DNA of 64,000 nucleotides. Source: Clostridiales bacterium COT073_COT-073 (GTDB taxonomy: Bacteria > Bacillota > Clostridia > Lachnospirales > Vallitaleaceae). The notes below the pieces were generated by a model that saw only the letters and a list, made by a program, of their open reading frames with translations, did no database searches and was not told the DNA's origin. The stretch covers positions 124,001 to 188,000 of the forward strand of contig RQYD01000001.1 of assembly GCA_003858485.1 (NCBI GenBank). The letters run 5' to 3'. The position numbers and the translations under genes are program-made. Shown here in pieces: positions 15,282 through 23,843 of this stretch (its first letter is position 1; each line of letters starts with the position of its first letter).

Positions 15282-17633
15282 TTAATCCTGATAAAAGATA
15301 AAAGTCGGATAGTAATTCGGATATTCCGGATGCGGCTGTAGCAACGAAAAGTAATTTTTCATGGCTTCATTGCTGGGGATATTGTAAATTTTCGAGCCAA
15401 CAAATAAATATTTGTGATCAGCATTATAAGTCACAAACACATTGCCACCGACCCTTGAATAATAATTAACCGGCGCCGCTGCCACTTCCTGAAATTTACT
15501 GCCGAATTCAGTGCTGTAAAACAAGTTGCTGCGAATGGCATCAAAGTGAACAGCCCCCAAGTAATCCTTCACAAAATCGGCAATTTCAAATGGCGGGAAA
15601 ATCCGAACATTCAGCTCCTCTCTCGGATAATAATAGAGCAAATACTGACGTAAACTTTTTTGATAAGGATCGATTTCATCCTTTACCTCCCAATAACCAT
15701 ATTCTTTTTTGAGCAGGAACTGATATGTCACTTGCGGTGCATAATCCGGGGAAGCAACTAAAAAGGCATAATTATCCGCCATTGCCAGATACTCAATAAA
15801 AATCGAATCCTCGCAATGCAAATAATAACCAATCTGTTCCGCAATTTCTGTGCGATCATAATTGCCCCTAGCTAATAAGGTAGCCGGACTGTCTTCCCCT
15901 TCCTGATAATTGATCGCCCGTAAAAATTCCGCCTTATCTTCAACTTCGACCTGCTCCGGAGCAGCTGCTGTCACATACCAAAAGCGACCATTAAATTCTG
16001 CTCCGACGATCGGATTCCCCGATTCGGCATATAGCTCATAAACACCGGTTTCATCTTTAAAAAACTGCTGTAAATCCATGTACTCCTGCAAGGTTTGCGA
16101 GTAAGCTTTGCCTCTGCTGTTTAAGATATAAAAAGGCACACCTTTCTGCCGATGATAATCCTCCATTGCCTGAAAGATCTGCAGTCCAGCTTTTATTAAG
16201 TTGTTCTTTATTTCATCTTCTAAATATGTCTGATATTCTTTTTCCAGGTTCTTAGCCTGACTGGCCGCCGCTTTCTGCTCCTGCATTAATTCCTTGAATT
16301 TTGCTTCCGGCAGGAAAATTTTAAGCTCTGACAAATACTTTTCCTGTCTGGCCGGATCAAGCACATAAAACCAAGTTGGCAGCTGCTCATAACTTTTAAT
16401 TAAAGCCTTCATTACATCCTGCAAATTATCGCCTGCCTGATAATCCAGAACTTCCTGATAAGCCGGCAGCCGGATTCCTTTTTCTTGTTCCAGGTATTTC
16501 AATTTGCCCACTGTCAGATTTTGCTGAATGGCCAAAAGTTCTTCTTCCAGAAATTCCTTATTCCACTCACCTTTAATATTCAATCCTTTATCCGTAAACA
16601 GGATTTCTTTAACGGATATTAAATCATTTTTCGGCACTTCCAGATTCCAGGTGATTTGTTCGGATGGTAAAAAACGCTCCGGAACCGGTAAACCCCATTT
16701 GCCCAGCTTTATATTTTCCAGCCAGATCCGGATCTTGCTCTTGCTGACACTAATCATCGGATCAGCCAGCAAGGAAGTCTTACCAACGGGATTGGAAAGA
16801 GTGACAATTAATTTGCGCATAGCCGGATGATAATAGATTTCCTCAGCTTTAAAACCATAACCGGCAATTTCCGCAATTTCTATTTTTTCCTTTATTTCTT
16901 CATTGATATCACCATAGCTAAGGAACATATCAACTTTATCACCAGCCAGTCCTTCTTCCAGGGATTGCAGCCAATAAACCTTGGCCTCAGACTTTTGACC
17001 ATAATCGGCTTTGACTGCTGTAAAACCAAGATAATAAGCTGTTCCACCCAAAATAACCAGCACCAAAACCAAAAAGGTCATGGCGATCCGCAATCCCCAG
17101 CGTTTCTTTTTCGGCTTAACCGGAGCTACCGCTTGGGCCTGATACGCCAATTGCTCTTGATATTCAGACCGGGCTGAATAATCAGCCGCTGTTTCGGCAC
17201 CAGTTCCATAGCCATAAACCGCTCCGTCAGTTGCTTGATATTCCGGCTGCGTTTGGTAGCCGGACTGCATCTGATATTCCGGTGAAGCATAATCGGCCGC
17301 CGTTTCCGCACCGGTTCCATAGCCATAAGCCGCTCCGTCAGCTGTTTGGTATTCCGGCTGAGTTTGATATTCGGATGGTGTCTGATACTCCGGCGAAGTA
17401 TAATTAGACGTAAGCTCTGCGTCAGTGCCATAGCCATAAGCAGCTCCGTCAGCTGTTTGGTACTCCGGCTGAGTTTGATATTCGGACTGAGCCGGGTAAG
17501 TTGATGATTCCGGCATTAGGATCTCTGTATCACTACTTTCTCCGGTTTCGACCATTTCACTTAGTGGCTGGCCACAACTTTTACAAAATTTGCCGCTTGC
17601 AAATTGTAAATTACAATTTTGACATATTTTCAC
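15282..17633 (-). CDS. Zinc-ribbon, repeat-bearing single-pass membrane protein (TcaA/YvbJ-like architecture)
   Basis: A 783-residue protein. The N-terminal zinc ribbon has C4-x2-C7 and C17-x2-C20. Residues 51-162 are three tandem 37-38 residue repeats rich in Tyr, Gln, Gly and Ala (EYQTQPEYQT...GYGTGAE). A basic patch then leads into one transmembrane helix at about 184-203, and the remaining 580 residues should be outside the cell. This order (ribbon inside, one helix, large exterior) resembles TcaA/YvbJ-type proteins, though I cannot name the exterior domains. Translation starts at GTG, with AGGAGGATTTTT before it. It follows the related gene at 17667-19544 after 33 bases. Function unknown. 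Confidence 0.8.
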   Translation of the reverse strand: MKICQNCNLQFASGKFCKSCGQPLSEMVETGESSDTEILMPESSTYPAQSEYQTQPEYQTADGAAYGYGTDAELTSNYTSPEYQTPSEYQTQPEYQTADGAAYGYGTGAETAADYASPEYQMQSGYQTQPEYQATDGAVYGYGTGAETAADYSARSEYQEQLAYQAQAVAPVKPKKKRWGLRIAMTFLVLVLVILGGTAYYLGFTAVKADYGQKSEAKVYWLQSLEEGLAGDKVDMFLSYGDINEEIKEKIEIAEIAGYGFKAEEIYYHPAMRKLIVTLSNPVGKTSLLADPMISVSKSKIRIWLENIKLGKWGLPVPERFLPSEQITWNLEVPKNDLISVKEILFTDKGLNIKGEWNKEFLEEELLAIQQNLTVGKLKYLEQEKGIRLPAYQEVLDYQAGDNLQDVMKALIKSYEQLPTWFYVLDPARQEKYLSELKIFLPEAKFKELMQEQKAAASQAKNLEKEYQTYLEDEIKNNLIKAGLQIFQAMEDYHRQKGVPFYILNSRGKAYSQTLQEYMDLQQFFKDETGVYELYAESGNPIVGAEFNGRFWYVTAAAPEQVEVEDKAEFLRAINYQEGEDSPATLLARGNYDRTEIAEQIGYYLHCEDSIFIEYLAMADNYAFLVASPDYAPQVTYQFLLKKEYGYWEVKDEIDPYQKSLRQYLLYYYPREELNVRIFPPFEIADFVKDYLGAVHFDAIRSNLFYSTEFGSKFQEVAAAPVNYYSRVGGNVFVTYNADHKYLFVGSKIYNIPSNEAMKNYFSLLQPHPEYPNYYPTFIFYQD
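17148..17483 (-). repeat. Tandem 111-base coding repeats
   Basis: Three in-frame tandem copies of an approximately 111-base unit encode the Tyr/Gln/Gly-rich linker of the zinc-ribbon protein. Copies are similar at DNA level, which suggests recent duplication and possible copy-number variation between strains. Confidence 0.85.
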
Positions 17634-17666
17634 AAAAATCCTCCTTTATCGGTATTGCACCAGCTT

Positions 17667-19544
17667 TTACTCCGCGCCCACGATAATTTTCTCAAATTTC
17701 TCATTGCCCTGGTTGCGATAATAATTTCCCTCAACATCTTTTACCAAAACGCAGTCAGCACTCAGCCACTCGATCTGCTCAATATCTTCGGATATGCCCT
17801 TCACCTTTTCCTTGCTGCCGCCATTTTTAGAATAATATAATTCTCCATCCGCTACAAAGAAGCAGTAACCTGAGCGGGTAAAGACCATTTCTCTACTGAC
17901 ATCATCAGCGATCCGCTTTGGCTTATCCTTCCCTTTAACAAAATAAAGTTCATTCTCATCATTGATCACATATGCACTGCTGCCGTCTTCTGATATTACA
18001 CAGACAACGACATCGTCCACCGCCACTTTTTGCTTATCCTTATCTTTCCCCTTAAGAGAAATGATCTCCAGTTTGCCTCGATTGTCTTTATTCCATAAAA
18101 TCTTGGCATTCCGGTTTAACAATGCTTGCTCAGAACGAGAACTGATCTTTTCGGCGGTCAGTTTATCACTGATCCGAAAAACATCATCCTGGATCCAAAC
18201 TAATTGACCAATAAAGGTCTTCATACCAGATGTCCAGGCACCGTCCTTTAACTTCCTTTGTATTCCATCCGGAGCAAGCACGTAATGAGCGTGTCCTTTT
18301 GCGATTTTAACCTTTTCTTTGCCCTTTTGACTGAAATAAATATTACCTTCATAATTAAATAAAAGTTCCGAATAATCATGATTAAAGGTCAATTTTGTCC
18401 GATATTCAAACAAATTACTTGGTAAAAAATCGGGTATCAGTTTCACATCTTCCTTGCCGGCTTGAACATACAGATTCCCTTTGCCATTTTTAGAATACTT
18501 GATATAATAAATATATTTGGCATCATCGGCCAGCGCCAACACTGCTCTGTTTTTTTCCATTTCCTGAGGAGCCTTATTACCCTTTTTAATATAAGCTTTA
18601 AAGTCCTCTTTGTCTTCATCATTTTTCAGCAAATAAGTGATGGTTTTGCCATTGGGGGAAAGGGCCATTCCAAACATCCTATCCTCCCTGTTATAAAAAA
18701 CTTCATCAACAATTTTTTGACTTTTTTTGCTTGCTATTTCATAAGTCATTAAAGTAGCTGTTCTATCAGCAGCATCGGCATCAACCAAATATGCAATCAC
18801 ATTGCCATCATCTGAAAACCGCATATCGACCACATCGTCTTCGACCTTGACCGCCCCCTTGGGTGTGACATACCATAAGCCATATTCCTGGCTGAATTCA
18901 TCTTCTGCTATCAGGACTGCCGCTTTATTTCTTTCCATATTATATTCAACCCCTTTGAATTTGCCTTCAAGAGAAAAGACCGGTTGATCGCTGGGGATGA
19001 TCATGACCTGATCATTGATCTCCCGGATGATCATATTATCCTTTAGCTGATAATAAGCTTGTCCGCCAGTGCCTTTAAGCAGAAAAACAGCAATCACGGC
19101 AATTAAAATCACGGCTGCCACCGGCAGTCCGATCAGCCAATACTTTTTTCCGCCGGTCTTTGCTTTGGGCATGCCCTGATTTACCATCCCCGGAGCAGGC
19201 ATCGTCTGGTTAGACATTGCTTGATTAGGCATAAACGGTTGACCGCTACCCGGCTGTCCGGCATAGCCCATTGGCTGTCCGGCTTGATTTTCATAGCCGC
19301 CTGGTGTCGCCGGGGTAAATGGAGCCCCATATTGTCCTGCCGGAGCTGCCTGTCCGGGATTGGCTGCTGCCAAGCCACCGGCCGATTCTGAACCAGGTTG
19401 CTGATCTGTTTGCGCGCCCTCTGTTTTAGCTGGATCTGCCATTTCACCTACTGCTTCGCTATTATTTTCAGTCAGCTCCGCTCCGCATTCCATGCAAAAT
19501 TTAGAACCTTGTTCCTGCTCTGAACCGCATATCTTACATCTCAT
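17667..19544 (-). CDS. Zinc-ribbon, single-pass membrane protein with beta-propeller-like exterior
   Basis: A 625-residue protein. The N-terminal zinc ribbon is C3-x2-C6 and C17-x2-C20. A Gln/Gly/Pro/Met-rich disordered linker spans about 27-130, one transmembrane helix lies at 136-157, and the rest is predicted outside. The exterior repeats segments like NVIAYLVD, KTITYLLKND and AKYIYYIKYSKNGKGNLYV, which look like beta-propeller blades of the TolB/DUF5050 kind. Together with the downstream gene it forms a pair of ribbon-anchored exterior proteins. ATG is preceded by GGAGGAAG. No function can be assigned. Confidence 0.8.
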   Translation of the reverse strand: MRCKICGSEQEQGSKFCMECGAELTENNSEAVGEMADPAKTEGAQTDQQPGSESAGGLAAANPGQAAPAGQYGAPFTPATPGGYENQAGQPMGYAGQPGSGQPFMPNQAMSNQTMPAPGMVNQGMPKAKTGGKKYWLIGLPVAAVILIAVIAVFLLKGTGGQAYYQLKDNMIIREINDQVMIIPSDQPVFSLEGKFKGVEYNMERNKAAVLIAEDEFSQEYGLWYVTPKGAVKVEDDVVDMRFSDDGNVIAYLVDADAADRTATLMTYEIASKKSQKIVDEVFYNREDRMFGMALSPNGKTITYLLKNDEDKEDFKAYIKKGNKAPQEMEKNRAVLALADDAKYIYYIKYSKNGKGNLYVQAGKEDVKLIPDFLPSNLFEYRTKLTFNHDYSELLFNYEGNIYFSQKGKEKVKIAKGHAHYVLAPDGIQRKLKDGAWTSGMKTFIGQLVWIQDDVFRISDKLTAEKISSRSEQALLNRNAKILWNKDNRGKLEIISLKGKDKDKQKVAVDDVVVCVISEDGSSAYVINDENELYFVKGKDKPKRIADDVSREMVFTRSGYCFFVADGELYYSKNGGSKEKVKGISEDIEQIEWLSADCVLVKDVEGNYYRNQGNEKFEKIIVGAE

Positions 19545-19724
19545 GATCTTCCTCCTTTAAATTGAATGACTAAAAGAAATCAGCCCCAGGGATCGATCCT
19601 TATCTCTCAGGCTGAATATACATTTACGGAAATATTCATTTGCTCTGTTTAATTAAGTACATCCCTTGTTTTTGCCGATGTTACTTTTTGAATAGAGTTA
19701 AATAAGTATTAAAAATACATAACA

Positions 19725-19753
19725 AGTATATATTTATTTTGATTAGTTGTCAA
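19725..19753 (-). promoter_or_regulatory. Promoter of the zinc-ribbon operon
   Basis: TTGACA (19748-19753), 17 bases, TATACT (19725-19730) on the minus strand. The resulting 5' leader is about 175 bases and contains a nested hairpin at 19580-19615 (TCAGCC...GGATCGATCC...GGCTGA). I see nothing else in 19545-19950. Confidence 0.88.
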
Positions 19754-19951
19754 GACTTTTTCCATTGTACTTATATGCTAAATCGCCTATTATCAAGGCT
19801 TCGCCATCAATCCGGCAAAACCAGCTGACCGCCTCGCCAGCCTTGCATTTTTAGCTCAACTCCAGTTTTTTCTGTCCTACTCCTGGAAATCGGCACATCG
19901 ATTCCTTTCCTTTTGCCACTTGCTTAATATGGCCTTCCGATCAGATATTTT

Positions 19952-20003
19952 AAAAAAAAAGGAGCGTTACCAAAAGATTTAACTATCCTTTGGCAACAAT
20001 CCC
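19952..20003 (-). terminator. Terminator of the flagellar rod operon
   Basis: On the minus strand a roughly 14-bp stem (GTTGCCAAAGGAT pairing with ATCTTTTGGTAAC, two G-U pairs) is followed by nine T. It lies 18 bases after the FlgJ-type gene. Confidence 0.85.
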
Positions 20004-20020
20004 TTTTCTCTGTTTTTCAT

Positions 20021-20416
20021 TTATTTTCTGCTTAACTGAGCCATCAGTGCCTCGGTCAGTCCAAAGCCGCCAACTTTGGTCATTGATTCCGCTCTGGCTT
20101 CATCCAGCATATCTTCATAAATACCTTTGGCATTTGATTCCGGTAATAATCCACCACTGGGGATGGTCGCTCTGGCCTGCTTTAAAATTTGATGAATAAA
20201 ATAAGCTTCAAAGCCCTGAACCGCTTCCCGCAAAGCCTGATCTTCTTTGACTTTCTCTGCTGCCTTTGATTCCGTAAGCACTTTGGTCATAGTCTGACTT
20301 TCCGCTGCTTTTTCCCTGGCCTGTTGCAAAGCCTGGCGAAAACCATTTTGATAGTCAAGCCCTAATTTGGCACTATCATAAACCGTTTGTAATGAAAGTA
20401 ATCCATCAATTTTCAT
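20021..20416 (-). CDS. flgJ: FlgJ-type flagellar rod-binding protein (no hydrolase domain)
   Basis: A 131-residue protein consisting only of the rod-binding domain (about residues 60-131): QGFEAYFIHQILKQARATIP, then the terminal helix ending EALMAQLSRK. In flagella this domain caps or scaffolds the growing rod in the cell envelope. Proteobacterial FlgJ adds a peptidoglycan hydrolase domain; Firmicutes versions often lack it, as here. It is the last gene after mbl, flgF and flgG, 215 bases beyond flgG with a repeat element between. The strong terminator just downstream marks the operon end. Confidence 0.85.
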   Translation of the reverse strand: MKIDGLLSLQTVYDSAKLGLDYQNGFRQALQQAREKAAESQTMTKVLTESKAAEKVKEDQALREAVQGFEAYFIHQILKQARATIPSGGLLPESNAKGIYEDMLDEARAESMTKVGGFGLTEALMAQLSRK

Positions 20417-20535
20417 ATTCTTTCTCCATTTCCGGGATTGCCATTATCCCGATCCGGGATGTATCCTCTTTCTTTCCTCTGCCTGTCTTTTGACAAGAGC
20501 CGCATCTTCATTTAAATTAAAAGTGCACCAGCCTC

Positions 20536-20622
20536 CGCCCCGAAAGCAATCTTGCTTAGCAAGTTACGAAAGGAGTAAAATAAATGCGACCACATAGCGG
20601 ACAGATTCATTTTGCGGCACTT
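20536..20622. repeat. Composite palindromic repeat between flgG and the rod-binding gene
   Basis: Two repeat types are joined. At 20541-20570 a unit with CTTGCTTAGCAAG matches the core of the elements at 30338 and 48575. At 20575-20622 a second unit (AAAATAAATGCG ... TAGCGGACA ... ATTCATTTTGCGGCAC) matches the palindrome at 26543-26604. It begins 10 bases after the flgG stop on the minus strand. Confidence 0.7.
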
Positions 20623-20631
20623 CACCTCAAA

Positions 20632-21444
20632 CTATCGTTTTAGTTGATTGGCAATGCCCAGCATATCATCCGAGGTTTGGATTGCTTTGGAATTTATTTC
20701 ATAAGCTCTTTGCGCCACAATTAGATTGACCATTTCATCAACTGCGTTGACATTGGAGCGTTCTAAAGTTCCCTGCATAAAGCGGCTACTGCGCAAGTCC
20801 TCATTTTCAGCCTCTTTCAGCGGATCGCCGGAAGCAATCGTAGTATCAAACAGAGTACCACCCACTGATTTTAAACCTAAGGGATTGGTAAATTGGACAG
20901 CCTGCAGACGCACTCCCAAAACTTCGGTCACACCATTTCGGATATAGCTGATTGCTCCATTTTCAGCAATTGAAATATTAGCCACATAGGTGTCAGCCGG
21001 TAAAATAATCGGCTGATCTTCGGTGTCTAAAATGGCATATCCATCCGCATTAACGATCATTAGGCCCTCCTCAGCCAATGATAATTTTAAAGTACCGTCT
21101 TTGGTATAACGATGTGCTCCATTTGGCAATTGCACTACATAAAAGCCATCACCTTCAATTCCCACATCCAGCGGATTATCAGTTCTTTCAATATTTCCCT
21201 GAGTAAAACTCTTGGAAGTTGCTACCGGGCGTACACCATGTCCGGCCAATAAATTGACCGGGCGTCCATCACCACGATCATTGGTATTGGCTTCCCGCAA
21301 ATTTTCATAAATCAGGGATTTAAACTCAACTCTTTCTCTCTTAAAACCAACAGTATTAATATTTGCCAGGTTATTGGCAATGGTATCAACTTGCAGCTGC
21401 TGAGCCGTCATCCCGGTGGCAGCTGTCCATAATGATCTCATCAT
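20632..21444 (-). CDS. flgG: Flagellar basal-body rod protein FlgG (FlhP-like)
   Basis: A 270-residue rod protein. The N-terminal coiled segment MMRSLWTAATGMTAQQ, then DTIANNLANINTVGFKR, and the C-terminal VDEMVNLIVAQRAYEINSK are the two helical regions that pack into the rod tube. The middle is the usual beta domain. Length fits distal-rod FlgG (about 260). It follows the flgF-like gene after 29 bases. Rod proteins leave the cell by the flagellar type III export apparatus, so no signal peptide is expected or seen. Confidence 0.92.
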   Translation of the reverse strand: MMRSLWTAATGMTAQQLQVDTIANNLANINTVGFKRERVEFKSLIYENLREANTNDRGDGRPVNLLAGHGVRPVATSKSFTQGNIERTDNPLDVGIEGDGFYVVQLPNGAHRYTKDGTLKLSLAEEGLMIVNADGYAILDTEDQPIILPADTYVANISIAENGAISYIRNGVTEVLGVRLQAVQFTNPLGLKSVGGTLFDTTIASGDPLKEAENEDLRSSRFMQGTLERSNVNAVDEMVNLIVAQRAYEINSKAIQTSDDMLGIANQLKR

Positions 21445-21473
21445 AATTTTTCTCCTTAAGCTATTCCTTTCAC

Positions 21474-22241
21474 TTAGACTCGGCCTACTTCATTAGCTAC
21501 TTTATCCATGGTGGCATCAAAAGTGGTCAACACTTTCTGATTACTTTCATATGCCCTCATTACACTGATCATTTCCACCATCTCCTGGACGGTATTGACA
21601 TTACTGGTTTCCAGAAAGCCCTGAACAACTACACCGGTAAATGGCTGCGTTTTCATATGCTCAGTTGGTGTATATAAATTATTGCCAACTTTACGCAATT
21701 CTGCAAAATTGGTAAATGAAGTTAAGCGCATTTTATCGACAAATTCATTTTTATCATTATAAACATCGCCGGTTTGGGTAATGGTAAATTTCCCATTCTC
21801 GACCTGAATAATTCCATTTTCACCCAGTACAAATTCCCCATTTTTGGTCATTAATTGCCCCAGCTGGTTCACCGCCAGCCCGCCATCTCTGGTATAGTAT
21901 TCTTTAAATGTGCCGTTTTCCAGACGTTTTCCGACTACAAACATGCCCTTTCCTTCCAGTGCAATATCGGTTTTGCGCTCTGTATTTTTCAGCGGCCCCT
22001 GGTCAAAACTGGTGTAAGCAAGACTGGAAGTTACCCCCAAACGCATTCTGCCAATCCGATTCGGACTGATCAAATTGGGATCATTTTGCTTAACTGCCAA
22101 AACTTCCCTGAATGAACGAATTCCCAGCTTATCTCTTTTAAAGCCGGCAGTGTCAACATTCGCCAAATTATTACTGACCACATTCATTACATCTTGCTGT
22201 ACTCTCATGCCGGTATAGGCTGTATACAATCCTCGAAACAT
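21474..22241 (-). CDS. flgF: Flagellar basal-body rod protein FlgF (FlhO-like)
   Basis: A 255-residue rod protein: N-terminal MFRGLYTAYTGMRVQQ and SNNLANVDTAGFKRDK, C-terminal VQEMVEMISVMRAYESNQK. Its place between mbl and flgG matches the mbl-flhO-flhP order in Bacillus subtilis, so it is the FlhO/FlgF-type proximal rod protein. The two rod proteins are paralogues. Start ATG follows AAAGGGGTAAATT. A hairpin before it (22336-22376) separates it from mbl. Confidence 0.9.
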   Translation of the reverse strand: MFRGLYTAYTGMRVQQDVMNVVSNNLANVDTAGFKRDKLGIRSFREVLAVKQNDPNLISPNRIGRMRLGVTSSLAYTSFDQGPLKNTERKTDIALEGKGMFVVGKRLENGTFKEYYTRDGGLAVNQLGQLMTKNGEFVLGENGIIQVENGKFTITQTGDVYNDKNEFVDKMRLTSFTNFAELRKVGNNLYTPTEHMKTQPFTGVVVQGFLETSNVNTVQEMVEMISVMRAYESNQKVLTTFDATMDKVANEVGRV

Positions 22242-22335
22242 AATTTACCCCTTTGCCGTTTCGGCTTTGCCATGCCGGCTGACTTAACCGGCCAGTTCCA
22301 ATAGCTCCTGAGTTTATGCACTCTTACAAAAGAAT

Positions 22336-22376
22336 AGGAAAAGCCTACCTTTTCAATACTGTATCGGCAGGCTTTA
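22336..22376 (-). terminator. Hairpin between mbl and flgF, possible terminator
   Basis: A 10-bp stem (AAAGCCTGCC / GGTAGGCTTT, one G-U pair) with a 16-base loop and a short TTTTCC tail on the minus strand. It may end or attenuate the mbl transcript before the flagellar genes. The rest of 22242-22548 shows nothing recognisable. Confidence 0.55.
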
Positions 22377-22548
22377 AAAAATTCTTTAGTCCCTTTTCAT
22401 TATGGTTTTAACTTTCTCACTGTTATTTGCACTTAACCCAACCAAAGAAATGGATATGACCATTCTAAAAAAGACCGGACAAACGGAAAAAGAGTTTCCG
22501 AAAAGTGGTTTTTCATTCCTGATCCTTCCGGCAGTTAAACCAAGTTCT

Positions 22549-23538
22549 TTACAGATAAGAATGCTTTGCCAAATAATCCACATATTTTCCGGTGCCAACT
22601 GCCACACAGGTCAATGGATCATCGGCTGAGATCACATTAATATTGGTCTTAGATTGAATTAAAGCATCCAGCCCATGCAGCATACTGCCACCGCCGGTCA
22701 GGACAATTCCTCTTTCAGCAATATCAGCCGCCAGCTCCGGCGGAGTTTTTTCCAATACGGAATGAACAATATCTACAATTTGAGAAGTTGTTTCCTTCAG
22801 CGCTTCTGCTGTTTCTTCGCTGGTCACTACCACTGTTTTTGGTAAACCGGTCACTAAGTTACGACCTTTTACATCCATTTCCAATGGTTCCGGTCTTTCA
22901 AATGCTGTTCCGATATTAATTTTAATATCTTCGGCCGTTCTTTCACCAATTAATAAATTATGCTTTTTCCGCATATAGCGAATAATTGCTTCATCAAAAT
23001 TATCCCCGGCAATTTTGAGAGAGGTTGATACGACCGCTCCACCCAGTGAAATAACGGCCACATCAGTTGTACCACCTCCGATATCAACCACCATGCTGCC
23101 ATATGGCCGGCTGATGTCAATCCCCGCACCAATAGCAGCAGCGATTGGCTCTTCAATGATCTTTACTTTACGCGCACCGGCATCATAGGTGGCATCTTCA
23201 ACTGCTTTTTTCTCTACTTCAGTCACACCACTGGGAACACAAACTGTGATATGCGGCTTGCGCAGTCTGCGACCAAGCGCTTTATTAATAAAGTATTTCA
23301 GCATTTTTTCTGTCACTGTATAATCAGAAATAACGCCCTCCCGCAGCGGGCGCACTGCTACAATATGCCCTGGTGTTCTGCCCAACATATGCCGTGCTTC
23401 ACTGCCAACTGCTAAAATCTTATTGGTGTTTTTATCAAATGCGACCACTGACGGTTCCCTTAATACCACACCTTTTCCGCTAATGTAGACAATGACATTG
23501 GCGGTTCCCAAGTCAATTCCCAAATCTGAATTAAACAT
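22549..23538 (-). CDS. mbl: MreB-family cell-shape actin homologue (Mbl-like)
   Basis: A 329-residue bacterial actin. The phosphate-1 loop GIDLGTANV is at about residues 6-14, phosphate-2 VDIGGGTTDVAV near 153, and the adenosine motif VLTGGGSMLHGLD near 287. MreB-family filaments under the membrane guide lateral peptidoglycan synthesis and so set rod shape. Position upstream of the FlgF/FlgG pair points to the Mbl branch, since B. subtilis has the same neighbourhood. No mreC or mreD gene is adjacent, which also favours Mbl over the main MreB. Confidence 0.88.
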   Translation of the reverse strand: MFNSDLGIDLGTANVIVYISGKGVVLREPSVVAFDKNTNKILAVGSEARHMLGRTPGHIVAVRPLREGVISDYTVTEKMLKYFINKALGRRLRKPHITVCVPSGVTEVEKKAVEDATYDAGARKVKIIEEPIAAAIGAGIDISRPYGSMVVDIGGGTTDVAVISLGGAVVSTSLKIAGDNFDEAIIRYMRKKHNLLIGERTAEDIKINIGTAFERPEPLEMDVKGRNLVTGLPKTVVVTSEETAEALKETTSQIVDIVHSVLEKTPPELAADIAERGIVLTGGGSMLHGLDALIQSKTNINVISADDPLTCVAVGTGKYVDYLAKHSYL

Positions 23539-23843
23539 CTTAACCTCTCTTTTAACTTAACTTTATGACCCTTCTTTCGGTCAAAGCAATTCGTTCTTTC
23601 TGTTGTATTAATTGTACTTTTATTTATGCTGCTACTGTTCCATGCTATGCCATCCTGCCTGGTAAATTACTGCCTTTTTCACTGTTCGCTTACCAGTCAC
23701 TTTTGTTTCAACCAATCTGTGGTTTTAAAAAGACTAAATATATGCTTTTCTTTCCCAAGACAATCTCACCCAGGATTTTGATCCTTGGTTCTTGTATGCT
23801 CAGACGCTTAAGCCTACACAGTTCTAAAAAGGCTGAACCGGTA
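23539..23843. other. Intergenic region with no recognised feature
   Basis: About 305 bases between mbl and glgP. A plus-strand open frame runs through it, but it overlaps the 3' end of glgP, lacks a ribosome binding site and has no recognisable protein. I see no terminator or promoter I would defend. Confidence 0.5.

Noticed and set aside
19595-19615. CTGAGAGAT in the zinc-ribbon leader, resembling part of a TPP riboswitch
   Set aside because: The other conserved TPP blocks are missing and the downstream genes have no link to thiamine.
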